Part shown: piece after piece, positions 16,284 to 25,412 of the stretch | Layout: each line of letters begins with the position of its first letter | Position numbering within the stretch: the first letter of the stretch is position 1 | Assembly: GCF_014764445.1 (NCBI RefSeq) | Contig: NZ_CP061721.1 | Span: 3,906,001-3,970,000, forward strand | Direction of reading: 5' to 3' | Length of the DNA: 64,000 bases | From: Pseudarthrobacter sp. BIM B-2242 | GTDB taxonomy: Bacteria; Actinomycetota; Actinomycetes; Actinomycetales; Micrococcaceae | Notes under the pieces: model-generated | The model's database searches: none | Told to the model about the DNA's origin: nothing | What the model saw: only the letters and a program-made list of their open reading frames with translations | Program-made: the position numbers and the translations under genes

Positions 16284-17972
16284 GTGGCACGCGGCGATGG
16301 AAAACTTTCTCATGATCTTCTCCCTGGCGAAAAAGGCCCTCAGGACGCTTGTGGCGTTTTCGGGGTCTGGGCACCAGGTGAAGAAGTAGCAAAACTAACC
16401 TATTACGGGCTGTATGCATTGCAGCACCGCGGTCAGGAGTCGGCTGGTATAGCCACCAGTGACGGCAAGCGGATCAACGTCTACAAGGACATGGGCCTCG
16501 TTTCCCAGGTCTTCGACGAGACCACGCTGAACACCCTGACCGGGCACCTGGCGGTGGGACACTGCCGCTACTCCACCACCGGAGCCAGCCACTGGGCCAA
16601 CGCCCAGCCCACCCTCGGCGCAACCAGCACCGGCACGGTGGCCCTGGCGCACAACGGCAACCTCACCAACACCGCCGAGCTCAACGCCATGATCCAGGAA
16701 CGCAACGGCGGCCAGCTCAGCGGTGAAATGAAGCAGGGCAACACCTCGGACACTGCCCTTGTCACCGCACTCCTTGAAGGCGAGGAGGGCAAGACCCTCG
16801 AAGAGACCGCCATGGAGCTGCTGCCCAAGATCAAGGGCGGCTTCTGCTTCGTCTTTATGGACGAAGGCACGCTCTACGCGGCACGCGACACCTACGGCAT
16901 CCGCCCGCTGGTCCTCGGCCGGCTGGAACGCGGCTGGGTTGTCGCTTCCGAGCAGTCCGCCCTGGCCACCGTCGGTGCCAGCTTCATCCGGGAGATCGAA
17001 CCGGGCGAATTCATCGCCATCGACGAGGACGGCGTGCGTTCCAAGCGCTTCGCCGAGCCGACGCCGGCAGGCTGCGTTTTCGAATACGTTTACCTCGCCC
17101 GCCCGGACGCCGCCATCTCCGGCCGTTCCGTGTACGAGTCCCGTGTTGAGATGGGCCGCCAGCTGGCCCGCGAAAACACCCAGGAAGCGGACATCGTCAT
17201 TCCCGTCCCGGAGTCCGGCACACCTGCCGCTGTGGGTTACGCCGAGGAATCCGGCATCCCGTTCGCGCACGGCTTCGTCAAGAACTCCTACGTGGGCCGC
17301 ACCTTCATCCAGCCCTCCCAGACACTCCGCCAGCTCGGTATCCGGCTCAAGCTGAACGCGCTAGAGTCCGTGATCCGCGGCAAGCGCGTTGTGGTGGTGG
17401 ACGATTCGATCGTCCGCGGAAACACCCAGCGCGCCATCGTCAGGATGCTCCGCGAGGCCGGCGCCGCATCGGTGCACATCAAGATTTCCTCCCCGCCGGT
17501 CAAATGGCCCTGCTTCTACGGCATCGACTTCGCCTCCCGGGCGGAACTGATCGCCAACGGGGCCACCATCGAGGAAATCTCCCAGGCCATCGGCGCCGAC
17601 TCGCTTGCCTACATTTCCGAAGACGGCATGATCGAAGCCACCCGGCAGCCCCGGGAACGGCTCTGCACCGCCTGCTTCACCGGCAAGTACCCCATCGAGC
17701 TCCCCAGCTCGGACAAACTGGGGAAGAACCTGCTGGAGCGCACCGACCTCGGCGGCCTCACGCCGTCTCCCGCTGCCCTCCCCGGTGCCACAGCCGCACT
17801 GGCCGTTCCCGCCGTCGACAGCGACGAGGACCCGGCCGGCAAGGCCGGAGCCACCGGCTGCGATCCGGGACCGGACGCCGAGTTCGAGAACCTTCTCACC
17901 GAAGCTGACCTTGTGCCCGAGATTCACCACGCAGCCACCACCCCCGGCGCCGACAAGAAAGAGTCCGTATGA
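16284..17972 (+). CDS. purF: amidophosphoribosyltransferase
   Basis: A 562-residue enzyme for the first committed step of purine synthesis (PRPP + glutamine to phosphoribosylamine). A 22-residue propeptide precedes the N-terminal-nucleophile cysteine in DACGVFGVW (Cys23). The glutaminase domain has LQHRGQESAGI and GHCRYSTTG. The PRPP loop is VVVVDDSIVRGNTQRA. The C-terminal ~60 residues after the conserved core are low-complexity and make it longer than the usual ~500 residues. The GTG start has no ribosome site but a -10-like element ends six bases upstream. The stop overlaps purM as ATGA. Confidence 0.97.
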   Translation: MARGDGKLSHDLLPGEKGPQDACGVFGVWAPGEEVAKLTYYGLYALQHRGQESAGIATSDGKRINVYKDMGLVSQVFDETTLNTLTGHLAVGHCRYSTTGASHWANAQPTLGATSTGTVALAHNGNLTNTAELNAMIQERNGGQLSGEMKQGNTSDTALVTALLEGEEGKTLEETAMELLPKIKGGFCFVFMDEGTLYAARDTYGIRPLVLGRLERGWVVASEQSALATVGASFIREIEPGEFIAIDEDGVRSKRFAEPTPAGCVFEYVYLARPDAAISGRSVYESRVEMGRQLARENTQEADIVIPVPESGTPAAVGYAEESGIPFAHGFVKNSYVGRTFIQPSQTLRQLGIRLKLNALESVIRGKRVVVVDDSIVRGNTQRAIVRMLREAGAASVHIKISSPPVKWPCFYGIDFASRAELIANGATIEEISQAIGADSLAYISEDGMIEATRQPRERLCTACFTGKYPIELPSSDKLGKNLLERTDLGGLTPSPAALPGATAALAVPAVDSDEDPAGKAGATGCDPGPDAEFENLLTEADLVPEIHHAATTPGADKKESV

Positions 17973-19126
17973 CTTCCGCAACCCCCGCCTCCGGGAACGC
18001 CGCCGGCATCACCTACGCTTCTGCCGGCGTTGACGTTGAAGCCGGCGACCGCGCCGTCGAGCTGATGAAGGGTGCCGTGAAGGCCACCCACAACTCCTCC
18101 GTCATCGGCGGAGTGGGCGGCTTCGCCGGACTGTACGACGTCTCCAGGCTGCTGACGTACAAGCGCCCGCTGCTGGCCACGTCCACCGACGGCGTGGGCA
18201 CCAAGGTTGCCATCGCCCAGGCCATGGACATCCACGACACCATCGGCTTTGACCTGGTGGGCATGGTAGTTGACGACATCGTCGTAGTGGGTGCCGAGCC
18301 GCTCTACATGACCGACTACATCGCCTGCGGCAAGGTTGTCCCGGAGCGCATCGCGGACATCGTCCGTGGCATCGCTGCGGCCTGCTCAGTGGCAGGAACC
18401 GCTTTGGTGGGCGGCGAAACCGCCGAGCACCCCGGCCTGCTGGGCGAACACGAATACGACGTCGCCGGTGCTGCCACCGGTGTGGTGGAAGCCGCCGACC
18501 TGCTGGGCCCGGACCGCGTCCGTGCCGGCGATGTTGTTATTGGCATGGCGTCCTCAGGCCTGCACTCCAACGGCTACTCCCTGGTCCGCCGCGTGATCAA
18601 CCACGCCGGCTGGGCCCTGGACCGCCAGGTCTCCGAACTCGGCCGCACCCTGGGCGAGGAACTGCTGGAACCCACCCGTGTGTACGCCGCGGACTGCCTG
18701 GACCTGGCCCGCACGTTCCCCGTCAACGGCTCCGCCGGAAATGCGGCCGTGCACGGGTTCAGCCACGTCACCGGCGGCGGCCTGGCGGCCAACCTGGCCC
18801 GCGTCCTGCCGCAGGGCCTCGTGGCCACGGTTGACCGCGCCACCTGGGAACTGCCTGCCATCTTCAAGCTGGTCTCCGAACTGGGCAACGTCCCGCTGGC
18901 CGACCTGGAGCGCACCCTGAACCTCGGCGTGGGCATGGTGGCCATCGTTTCAGCCGAGGCTGCCGACGCCGCCGTGGCCCGCCTCAACGACCGGGGCCTG
19001 CCGTCCTGGGTCATGGGCACGGTCACGGCCGACTCGGACTCCATCCTCAAGTCCGGCCCGGACTACGTCCAGGGTGCCAAGGGCGTGGACGGCGGCGCCG
19101 TCCGTTTGGTCAACGCCTACGCCTAA
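17969..19126 (+). CDS. purM: phosphoribosylformylglycinamidine cyclo-ligase
   Basis: A 385-residue AIR synthetase, the ATP-dependent ring closure of FGAM to AIR in purine synthesis. Family motifs seen are TYASAGVDVEAGD, GGVGGFAGLYD, STDGVGTKV, the GETAEHPG region and the HVTGGGLAANLARVLP region. The N-terminus is about 25 residues longer than in typical PurM. It is coupled to purF by an ATGA overlap. A palindromic element follows within 10 bases of the stop and may act as the operon terminator. Confidence 0.97.
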   Translation: MTSATPASGNAAGITYASAGVDVEAGDRAVELMKGAVKATHNSSVIGGVGGFAGLYDVSRLLTYKRPLLATSTDGVGTKVAIAQAMDIHDTIGFDLVGMVVDDIVVVGAEPLYMTDYIACGKVVPERIADIVRGIAAACSVAGTALVGGETAEHPGLLGEHEYDVAGAATGVVEAADLLGPDRVRAGDVVIGMASSGLHSNGYSLVRRVINHAGWALDRQVSELGRTLGEELLEPTRVYAADCLDLARTFPVNGSAGNAAVHGFSHVTGGGLAANLARVLPQGLVATVDRATWELPAIFKLVSELGNVPLADLERTLNLGVGMVAIVSAEAADAAVARLNDRGLPSWVMGTVTADSDSILKSGPDYVQGAKGVDGGAVRLVNAYA

Positions 19127-19133
19127 CCCCCAC

Positions 19134-19188
19134 CGAGTGCTCCGTAACTGCCCTTTGAAGCCTCAAAACGGCGCCTACGGAGCACTCG
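19134..19188. repeat. intergenic palindromic element, copy A
   Basis: A 13-bp perfect stem (arms beginning CGAGTGCTCC and ending GGAGCACTCG) with an inner GCC/GGC pairing and a loop containing TTTGAAGCC...AAAAC. It lies between purM and the convergent VOC gene. It shares stem sequence with copy C (57.2 kb) and loop organisation with copies B and D. Confidence 0.75.
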
Positions 19189-19203
19189 ATGCGTTTAACA
19201 GGT

Positions 19204-19983
19204 CTAAACCTCCAGCAGGCTGAACTCGCCGCCCTGCGGATCCTTGAGCGTGGCCGTCGCACCGGGAGTTTCATCGTCGTCGGACTCCGGCGCGATCAGC
19301 ACCTCGGCACCGGCCGCCACAGCCCTCCGCACCGCGTCAGCCACGTCGGAGACGCCGAAGTAGATCTGCCACCTGGCCGGCGCCGCGGCCGCGACTATCC
19401 CCGCCACCTCCGCACCGTTGACCATCAGCGTCGAGTAGGTGCCGCCGTCGTCCTGGGGGTACTCGGTCACCTCGTGGCCGAACAGCTGCTGGAAGAACCC
19501 GACGGCGGCCTGCGGCTCGGGCGTCAGCAGTTCCGTCCAGGACAGCGCGCCAGGCTGGTTGTACCGGCCGGTGCCGGTGTGCGTTCCGGGCTGCCACACC
19601 CCGGTTGTGCCGCCGCCGGGAGGATCCACAAACACCATGACACCCGTGTCACCCACTTCCTCGGGACCAAACTCCACGGACCCGCCGGCATGGGGAACTT
19701 CCTCGGCAAGCCCTGCGGCGTCTTCTGCCGCGAAGTAGATGTTCCACTGGGCGCGGGTGCCCAGCGCCTCCTGATGGGGGTTCTGAGGGGCCACCACGGC
19801 CACCAGGTCCTCACCCGCAAACGCCTGCGCATAGCTGCGGCCATCGGGCGTGGGCAGGTCCTTGAACGTCCAGCCGAACACCGCCGTGTAGAAGGCCTTG
19901 GCAGCTTCCACGTCCCGGGTCTGGACGTCAGCCCAGCACGGTTCGCCGTGGCGGAAGCGCGGAGACGGGGAGTTCTCTGTCAT
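19204..19983 (-). CDS. two-domain VOC (glyoxalase-like) protein
   Basis: A 259-residue protein made of two vicinal-oxygen-chelate modules: residues about 8-125 (EPCWADVQTRDVEAAKAFYTAVFGW type) and 140-259 (LSWTELLTPEPQAAVGFFQQLFG type). The duplication resembles the 27-kDa antigen CFP30B-like group of actinobacteria. The metal ligands are not certain, so the activity is unknown. The ATG at 19983 has AAAGGA upstream; the longer in-frame extension is not conserved in type. Confidence 0.83.
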   Translation of the reverse strand: MTENSPSPRFRHGEPCWADVQTRDVEAAKAFYTAVFGWTFKDLPTPDGRSYAQAFAGEDLVAVVAPQNPHQEALGTRAQWNIYFAAEDAAGLAEEVPHAGGSVEFGPEEVGDTGVMVFVDPPGGGTTGVWQPGTHTGTGRYNQPGALSWTELLTPEPQAAVGFFQQLFGHEVTEYPQDDGGTYSTLMVNGAEVAGIVAAAAPARWQIYFGVSDVADAVRRAVAAGAEVLIAPESDDDETPGATATLKDPQGGEFSLLEV

Positions 19984-20220
19984 TGTGAGGTCCTTTCGCG
20001 GGCGGCACATCGCATCAAGACTCCAGTCAACACCAAAAAGCCCGCCACCTGCACCGGATTCCGGCGCAGGCAACGGGCCTGATAACTGAGGCCAGCACCT
20101 CGGATCCGTCTGGATCAGGGGTACTGGAAAAGAAGCGCTGTACCAGCGAACAGATGTGGCGTCCGAGTGTACTGCGGTGTCACGGGACCGGCTGCCTTGC
20201 GGCGGAACCGGCTGTGACAG

Positions 20221-20454
20221 CTAGCCGATCCGACGGGTGTGTACCTCGTCGTCGTCTTCTTCCAAATCATCCGCGTACTTATCCACATAAGCCGAATAGT
20301 CCGGTTCAACCGGGTCATTCGCGAAATGGCTCGTGGCACGACCTTCACGGCCCTTGAGCTCGCGCTGGAGGGCTGAATAGTCAGTGTTCGGGGAGTAGTA
20401 CTTAATGTCCCGAGCCTGCTTTGTAGCTTTTGCCTTTTGACGGCCGCGCCCCAT
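20221..20454 (-). CDS. DUF3073 family protein
   Basis: A 77-residue actinobacterial protein with the family's N-terminal signature MGRGRQKAKATKQARDIKYY and an acidic C-terminus (DDLEEDDDEVHTRRIG). It is usually found beside purM, as here. Function unknown; the very basic N-terminus suggests nucleic acid or ribosome contact. The ATG at 20454 lies downstream of AAAAGGGGG. Confidence 0.9.
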   Translation of the reverse strand: MGRGRQKAKATKQARDIKYYSPNTDYSALQRELKGREGRATSHFANDPVEPDYSAYVDKYADDLEEDDDEVHTRRIG

Positions 20455-20728
20455 GGCGTGACCCCCTTTTGTACTCGGACCGGAGGTGGTCACCTTTGGC
20501 TATCGGTGAGGCCCCGGAATGTTTGGTCAATTTGTCGTACACCTAGATTACATGCTTTCGGTGGCGGGTGCTTGCCAGCTTGTGGGTCCACAGGCCATGT
20601 CGGGTACCCTTTCCCCCGCGGACAGCGGGCTTCCCGGCTTTTTTCTTGGATAGAGTCTCTTCAACAGATGCCGCTCCGCGCGCCCGGAACGGCATTCCAA
20701 AGCGACTGAACCCGGGAGGATCATCCGG

Positions 20729-21373
20729 ATGGACAGCCAGGAACAGCGCCGCATTCCGCCCAGGCCTGCCGCGCCGCCGGCCGCGGGATTTCCGAAGGCG
20801 GCAGGACCCGTTGCCCCTGCGGCGGATCCGCCGGTAAAGCAGCGGCGCGCCGTGTCCACCCTCCTCAAAGCAGTGTTTGTTGTGGTCCTGCTGGGTGTTG
20901 TGGGCGGCCTGGTTTGGCTCGCCAACTGGCTTGGTTCCGAGCCGCCTGCCACCTCCTCCTCGGATCCCGGCTCGGGCATCGTGGAAACGTCGCCCACTCC
21001 GCTAGCCACCCCGCCCGCACTCCCGCGGGAAGGCGTGACGCCTCCGGACTACCGGCTGGGAGACTGTTTCAAGGACTTTGACCCTGAGGCGCTGCGGTCA
21101 ACTGTGGTGGCCTGCGATGCCCCGCATTCCGCCCAACTGGTGGCCGTGTACCGTTACCCGGGCAGCGATCTGTATCCGGGCCGGGAGGCCCTCGCCGCCA
21201 AGGCCTTGGAAGCATGCCAGGCGGCGAAGCTGGCACCGGCGGCCAATGACTACACGCTGAACTTCCAGCGTGCGTACCCCAGCGGCACTAGTTGGGACTC
21301 GGGCGACCGCCGCGTGGACTGCTATGTGACGGCCGACGCCGGAAACGTCATTAACGCCAGCGTGCTCCCCTAG
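20729..21373 (+). CDS. membrane protein with septum-formation domain
   Basis: A 214-residue protein. A Pro/Ala-rich cytoplasmic N-terminus (residues 1-45) is followed by one transmembrane helix (LLKAVFVVVLLGVVGGLVWLA, about 46-66), a Ser/Pro/Thr linker and an extracytoplasmic domain with the pattern YRLGDCFKDF...VACDAPHSAQLVAVY...ACQAA...CYV, which matches the Septum_form domain of actinobacteria. The paired cysteines probably form disulfides outside the cell. GGGAGGA precedes the ATG. The exact role is unknown. Confidence 0.82.
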   Translation: MDSQEQRRIPPRPAAPPAAGFPKAAGPVAPAADPPVKQRRAVSTLLKAVFVVVLLGVVGGLVWLANWLGSEPPATSSSDPGSGIVETSPTPLATPPALPREGVTPPDYRLGDCFKDFDPEALRSTVVACDAPHSAQLVAVYRYPGSDLYPGREALAAKALEACQAAKLAPAANDYTLNFQRAYPSGTSWDSGDRRVDCYVTADAGNVINASVLP

Positions 21374-21390
21374 GGTTTCAAGGGAGCACG
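21361..21390 (+). terminator. hairpin overlapping the septum-domain gene stop
   Basis: A 9-bp stem (CGTGCTCCC / GGGAGCACG) whose left arm includes the last codons and stop of the preceding gene. A second 8-bp GC stem follows at about 21411-21436. Probable transcription terminator without a strong T-run. Confidence 0.5.
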
Positions 21391-21486
21391 ACGGCGGCGC
21401 GGCAGTCCCAGCCTGCGCCTCCACTGGTGCGCAGGCGCGCAGGGGCGGACAATTGGTGCACCTTACAGTGACTGTTTGGAGCCATC

Positions 21487-22311
21487 ATGCGCAGTTCATC
21501 TGGCTGGCTAAGACACCACAGGCTTCTGGCATTCTTTGTCCTGACCTACGCAATTTCCTGGGCATCCTGGCCTGCGTACGGTGCAGGGCTGATTCCCCGT
21601 GTGGAGTTCCTGCCTATCGGCCCGCTTGCTGCGGCAATCCTTGTCATCGCCGTCGCCGAGGGCCGTGCCGGCTTCCGTGCCTGGGGACGGCGGCTCGTCC
21701 GGTGGCGCGTCGGTTGGGTCTGGTATGCCGTCGCGCTCCTTGTTCCGGTGGCACTTGTTTCGCTCACCGGGCTGATAAACATGGTTCTCGGGGCTCCGGC
21801 TCCGGGCCTTGCGCAGTTGACGTGGAGCGGGCTGCTGACTGTCTTCGCCGTCCGGCTGGTTAATCCTCTTGACGGGCCGCTGGGGGAAGAGCCCGGGTTC
21901 CGCGGCTACGCCCTCCCGCTGCTGCAGGCGTCCCGCAATCCCCTGCTGTCCGCGACTGTTCTCGGCGTGCTGATTGCCCTCTGGCATCTGCCACTGGTTA
22001 TCTTTGGCGGGCTGAGCCTGACCGGCCTGCCAACGACGTTCGCCATCACCTTCCTCTACGTATGGCTGTTCAACCGCACAGGCGGGAGCGTTCTGCTGAC
22101 GTTCCTGTTCCACAACAGCCAGGGAACCTTCACCATGGGTTCCTTCGGATTTACCGGCTCAGACGCGGGGCGGGCGGAGCTGATCTACTTCGTGGTCGTC
22201 GTCCTCACGGTTCTGGCCACTCTGGCGCTGGACCGCCGGGCCTGGCACAAGGCACCCCGCCAGGCTACCGCCGTCGGGCGCTTCCCCATCCACGTCAGGA
22301 GGAAACAATGA
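21487..22311 (+). CDS. CPBP family intramembrane metalloprotease
   Basis: A 274-residue polytopic membrane protein of the CAAX-protease/bacteriocin-processing (ABI) family. The catalytic glutamate pair and arginine are in GEEPGFRGYALPLL, and the later motifs LWHLPL and LFHNSQG supply the histidine and asparagine. About eight hydrophobic helices are visible. The substrate is unknown. TTGGAG lies upstream of the ATG. The gene end contains an AGGAGG ribosome site for a coupled small downstream frame (ATGA overlap). Confidence 0.88.
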   Translation: MRSSSGWLRHHRLLAFFVLTYAISWASWPAYGAGLIPRVEFLPIGPLAAAILVIAVAEGRAGFRAWGRRLVRWRVGWVWYAVALLVPVALVSLTGLINMVLGAPAPGLAQLTWSGLLTVFAVRLVNPLDGPLGEEPGFRGYALPLLQASRNPLLSATVLGVLIALWHLPLVIFGGLSLTGLPTTFAITFLYVWLFNRTGGSVLLTFLFHNSQGTFTMGSFGFTGSDAGRAELIYFVVVVLTVLATLALDRRAWHKAPRQATAVGRFPIHVRRKQ

Positions 22312-22477
22312 CCTCACCACTTGCCCCGGCTGCGTGCTGTTCGTTGTGGCGGGCCTCCTTGGCTATAACGCCGGGCTGCCGCCTTACGGTATCCCCATCG
22401 GCATGGCCATGGCCACACTGGGATGGTGGATTAGCCGCTCGGGCGCGCCGGCGGCGCAGGCACGAACGGCTTCGTAA
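22308..22477 (+). pseudogene. small membrane protein frame, apparently frameshifted
   Basis: An ATG overlapping the CPBP stop (ATGA), with a perfect AGGAGG 5 bases upstream, should start a gene. The frame soon loses protein character. In the frame one base off, from about 22334 to the TAA at 22477, a convincing hydrophobic peptide appears (FVVAGLLGYNAGLPPYG, then GMAMATLGWWISRSG). A single deleted base between about 22311 and 22333 would join them into a peptide of about 56 residues. Alternatively translation starts at the GTG at 22334. Confidence 0.4.
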
Positions 22478-22511
22478 CGCCCGGGATGGCACTTGGCAGC
22501 AGAATGGATCT

Positions 22512-23576
22512 ATGGAATTCAACCGGCTGCTGCAGATCCGGCGCGTTTACGCGCAGCCAGCGGCACTGGAGCTTCCCCGCGGGAAGGAGATCATCGGACG
22601 CTGGCCGGATGCCGACGTCGTCCTTGTCGACAATCACTGGAACATCCCGGAACTGCACGGCGATGAAACGAACGTGCAACGCTGGTCCCGTATCAAGACC
22701 GAGGCGCTGGTCCTCGGCGTCAAGAAAGCGCTGACCGTCAAGCCGAACGGCCGGTCCGCGGACTTCATTGCGCCCTCAACCGCGAACGGCTGTGCCATGG
22801 CCTGCGCCTACTGCTACGTTCCCCGCCACAAGGGGTACAGCAACCCGGTGACGGTGTTCGCGAATATCGACCAGATTGCCCGGGCGGTCGAGCGGCACGT
22901 CACGCGCCAGGGCATCAAGCTGGAGCCCAACCAGTGCGACCCTGAGCTCTGGGTCTACGACATCGGCGAAAACAGCGACTGCTCCGTGGACGCGCTGATC
23001 AGCGATAATGTGGAGGATCTCGTCACGCTTTTCTGCGATCTGCCCACCGCTAAACTGTCCTTCGCCACCAAGTTCGTGAACCCTGCCATGCTCGGGTGGG
23101 ACCACGGCGGCCACACCCGGGTCCGCTTTTCCCTGATGCCGGCGGACCTGGCGAAATCGATTGACGTGCGGACCTCGCCGGTGGCGGAACGCATGGCTGC
23201 CATCAATGACTTCGTCGAGGCCGGGTACGAGGTGCACGTGAACTTCTCCCCGGTCATCATCACGGACACGTGGCTCCAGGCCTGGGAGGAGCTGCTGGGC
23301 CAACTCGATGCCACGCTGACCGACGCCGCAAAAGCCCAGCTCGCCGCAGAAGTCATTTTCCTGACCCACAACGAGCGGCTCCACGAGGTCAACCTGGGAT
23401 GGCATCCGCAGGCCGAAACCGTGCTGTGGCGGCCGGACCTGCAGGAATCGAAGGTCTCCTCCAACGGCTTCACCAACGTCCGCTACCGGTCAGGCACCAA
23501 GGCAGGCTATGTGCGGCAGCTGACGGCGCTTATCAACAAGATCACACCATATTGCCGCGTCCGCTACGCCTTCTGA
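22512..23576 (+). CDS. spore photoproduct lyase family radical SAM protein
   Basis: A 354-residue radical SAM enzyme. The iron-sulfur motif is CAMACAYC (C94, C98, C101), the C-x3-C-x2-C spacing of radical SAM enzymes. The remainder (WVYDIGENSDCSVDA, KLSFATKFVNP, HVNFSPVI, VRYAF end) fits the SplB-like family found in non-sporulating actinobacteria. In Bacillus the enzyme reverses the UV spore photoproduct. The role in non-sporulating bacteria is not established, and DNA repair or another radical reaction is possible. The start at 22512 is weakly supported by a ribosome site but fits the family N-terminus. Confidence 0.85.
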   Translation: MEFNRLLQIRRVYAQPAALELPRGKEIIGRWPDADVVLVDNHWNIPELHGDETNVQRWSRIKTEALVLGVKKALTVKPNGRSADFIAPSTANGCAMACAYCYVPRHKGYSNPVTVFANIDQIARAVERHVTRQGIKLEPNQCDPELWVYDIGENSDCSVDALISDNVEDLVTLFCDLPTAKLSFATKFVNPAMLGWDHGGHTRVRFSLMPADLAKSIDVRTSPVAERMAAINDFVEAGYEVHVNFSPVIITDTWLQAWEELLGQLDATLTDAAKAQLAAEVIFLTHNERLHEVNLGWHPQAETVLWRPDLQESKVSSNGFTNVRYRSGTKAGYVRQLTALINKITPYCRVRYAF

Positions 23577-23633
23577 GGCACTGTTTCCGCAGGCCGCACG
23601 TCGCCGACGCGCTCGCGCTAAACTGAACCGATC

Positions 23634-24470
23634 ATGACAGGTGCGCCCCGTCGTCTTCTTGCCTGGTTCGCCGTGCTGGCGACCCTCCTTACGGGCTGCA
23701 CACCGGCGGCCGGCTCCGACGCGTCCGGCACCAATCAATCAGTCGCAGCGTCCCCCGCAGCAGTCGATGTCGATCCTGCCCCTCGGCAGGCCGTTGCCCC
23801 TCCCCCGGCGCCAGCGTCTGCCCCCGCGCCTGCACCGCCCCCCGCGACTGCCCCTGCCGTGGAGCCTCAAGCGTTCGCCCTGAACCTCTACCAAGAGGGC
23901 GATTTCGTGCCGCAGTACACCTTCGACTGGTGCGTTGCGGCGAGCATCCAGATGGCGCACAACCTCATCGATGACACGGGTGGCGGGACGTGGACCGACA
24001 GCGCCCAGCAGGGTGAGCTGTGGGAGATGGCGCGGGCACGGTCGTCCAACTCCTTCAACGGCGCCAACCCGTTGGGCTGGGCGGAGGTTCTGACCGAGGT
24101 GGGGATGGGGCCCTACAAAGTGGTCAGCATCGCCGACTACGGGGATGCGCTGCAGACTGCGGCGCGCGCCATCGCGGACACTGGCCGGCCGGTGGGGCTG
24201 GTCATGTGGAGCGGCCGCCACGCGTGGGTGATGAGCGGGTTCGAGTCGCTCGGTGATCCCGGCCAGTTCCCGGATTTTACGGTCACCGGCGTCCGCGTCC
24301 AGGATCCTCTCTACCCGCACGGCAGCGGGCAGTGGGGCCCTTCGCCCGAGCCCAACAGCCTGCTCTCGCCTGAGCAACTGGCGACGCAGTTCGTGGTCCG
24401 CGAGCCACGACGCTGGAGCAGCGATTTGCCCGCCGGGTACCTGCTGGTGCTGCCGGTCGCCGGGACCTGA
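23634..24470 (+). CDS. lipoprotein with C39-like (papain-fold) peptidase domain
   Basis: A 278-residue exported lipoprotein with the lipobox ending LLTGC (Cys22), an Ala/Pro-rich linker to about residue 80, then a domain with WCVAASIQM (candidate catalytic cysteine preceded by QYTFD) and GRHAWVMSGF (candidate histidine). This pattern fits C39-like peptidase domains in actinobacterial secreted proteins. Activity and substrate unknown. There is no ribosome site; a TAAACT element lies nine bases upstream of the ATG. It is the last core-type gene before the recombinase island. Confidence 0.72.
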   Translation: MTGAPRRLLAWFAVLATLLTGCTPAAGSDASGTNQSVAASPAAVDVDPAPRQAVAPPPAPASAPAPAPPPATAPAVEPQAFALNLYQEGDFVPQYTFDWCVAASIQMAHNLIDDTGGGTWTDSAQQGELWEMARARSSNSFNGANPLGWAEVLTEVGMGPYKVVSIADYGDALQTAARAIADTGRPVGLVMWSGRHAWVMSGFESLGDPGQFPDFTVTGVRVQDPLYPHGSGQWGPSPEPNSLLSPEQLATQFVVREPRRWSSDLPAGYLLVLPVAGT

Positions 24471-24498
24471 TTACGCCGTCGCACTCCGGCACTGGACG

Positions 24499-25077
24499 TC
24501 ATGTGGAGCGTCGTCGTTGGATCTCACGGTAGATCGTGGTCCGGGACACCCGGAACAGCTCCGCCAGCTCAGCCTGAGTGTGCTCATCGGCGTCGTACAA
24601 CTTCAGCAGAAGCTTCCGCTGGGTCGCGGACAATTTGGGCTGCTTGCCTTTCAGCCGCCCCCTGGCCTTGGCCACCGCCATCCCTTCGCGGGTCCGCATC
24701 CGGATGAGGTCCGACTCAAATTCGGCAACCATTCCCAAGACGTTGAACAGCAGCCGGCCTACCGGATCGGTGGGATCGTGGGTGCTGCCGCCAAGGCTGA
24801 GGACCACGCCCTTGGCCGTTAACTCGTCGGCGATGTCCCTGGCATCAGGCAGGGATCGCGCCAGCCGGTCGAGTTTGGTCACCACGAGGGTGTCACCGTC
24901 CCGGCAGGCAGCCATTGCTTCACGGAGCCCGGGGCGTTCGCGATTTGCCCCCGTGAGGCCGTGGTCCACGTAGATCCGCTTCTCGTCAACACCGAGGGCG
25001 AGCAAAGCATTGCGCTGAGCGGTGAGGTCTTGTTCATTTGTCGAGACCCGATCGTACCCGATCTTAATTCCCGTCAT
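24499..25077 (-). CDS. serine recombinase (resolvase/invertase family)
   Basis: A 192-residue small serine recombinase. The catalytic serine is in YDRVST (the usual form is YARVS; Asp replaces Ala). The conserved arginine region is TKLDRLARS, the long E-helix region FESDLIRMRTREGMA, and the C-terminal helix-turn-helix AELAELFRVSRTTIYREIQRR. It catalyses site-specific strand exchange at short inverted sites. The ATG at 25077 (MTGIKIGYDRVS) is the family-like start; MIIM three codons upstream is possible. Paired site-like repeats lie about 100 bases upstream. Confidence 0.92.
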   Translation of the reverse strand: MTGIKIGYDRVSTNEQDLTAQRNALLALGVDEKRIYVDHGLTGANRERPGLREAMAACRDGDTLVVTKLDRLARSLPDARDIADELTAKGVVLSLGGSTHDPTDPVGRLLFNVLGMVAEFESDLIRMRTREGMAVAKARGRLKGKQPKLSATQRKLLLKLYDADEHTQAELAELFRVSRTTIYREIQRRRST

Positions 25078-25086
25078 GATAATCAT

Positions 25087-25412
25087 GTTGCATTAGTCAC
25101 CCGGCGTCCGTACAGGCCGATCGTGCGGGTCTTACGAACACGCTTCTGACCAGCGCTTATGGTTACAAGTGTCAGTTTCAGAAGGCGTCTGCACAAATTT
25201 CAATACCCGTCTGCACAGCCGTTGGATGGCAGAAAAGCCCGGGCAGACACACGCTAGCGGACCGGCTTACGGGACGATGTGCGGCCGCGCCTCTTACGGG
25301 ACAATCTGAGAGCTTTGAGGAGCAAGGGGATGGCATAGTTTGGAGCGGTTGGCAGGGGGCCTTGGCGGCTTGGCAAAGTCCTTCCAAAGTAGATCTGATC
25401 AAGGGAGTTGTC
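25087..25412. other. intergenic region with recombinase-site-like repeats
   Basis: No credible gene. It contains two site-like copies ending GTCTGCAC at 25177-25194 and 25199-25216 (22 bases apart) and two copies of CTTACGGGAC(G/A)AT at 25266 and 25293 (27 bases apart), all upstream of the recombinase gene. Confidence 0.6.
25177..25216 (-). repeat. paired recombinase-site-like repeats, cluster 1
   Basis: Read on the minus strand, two direct copies begin GTGCAGACG and end in TTCTGAAA or TATTGAAA, with a period of 22 bases. They resemble the longer arrays at 26.8 and 28.9 kb and lie just upstream of the recombinase at 24499-25077, the position expected of a res site. Confidence 0.5.
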
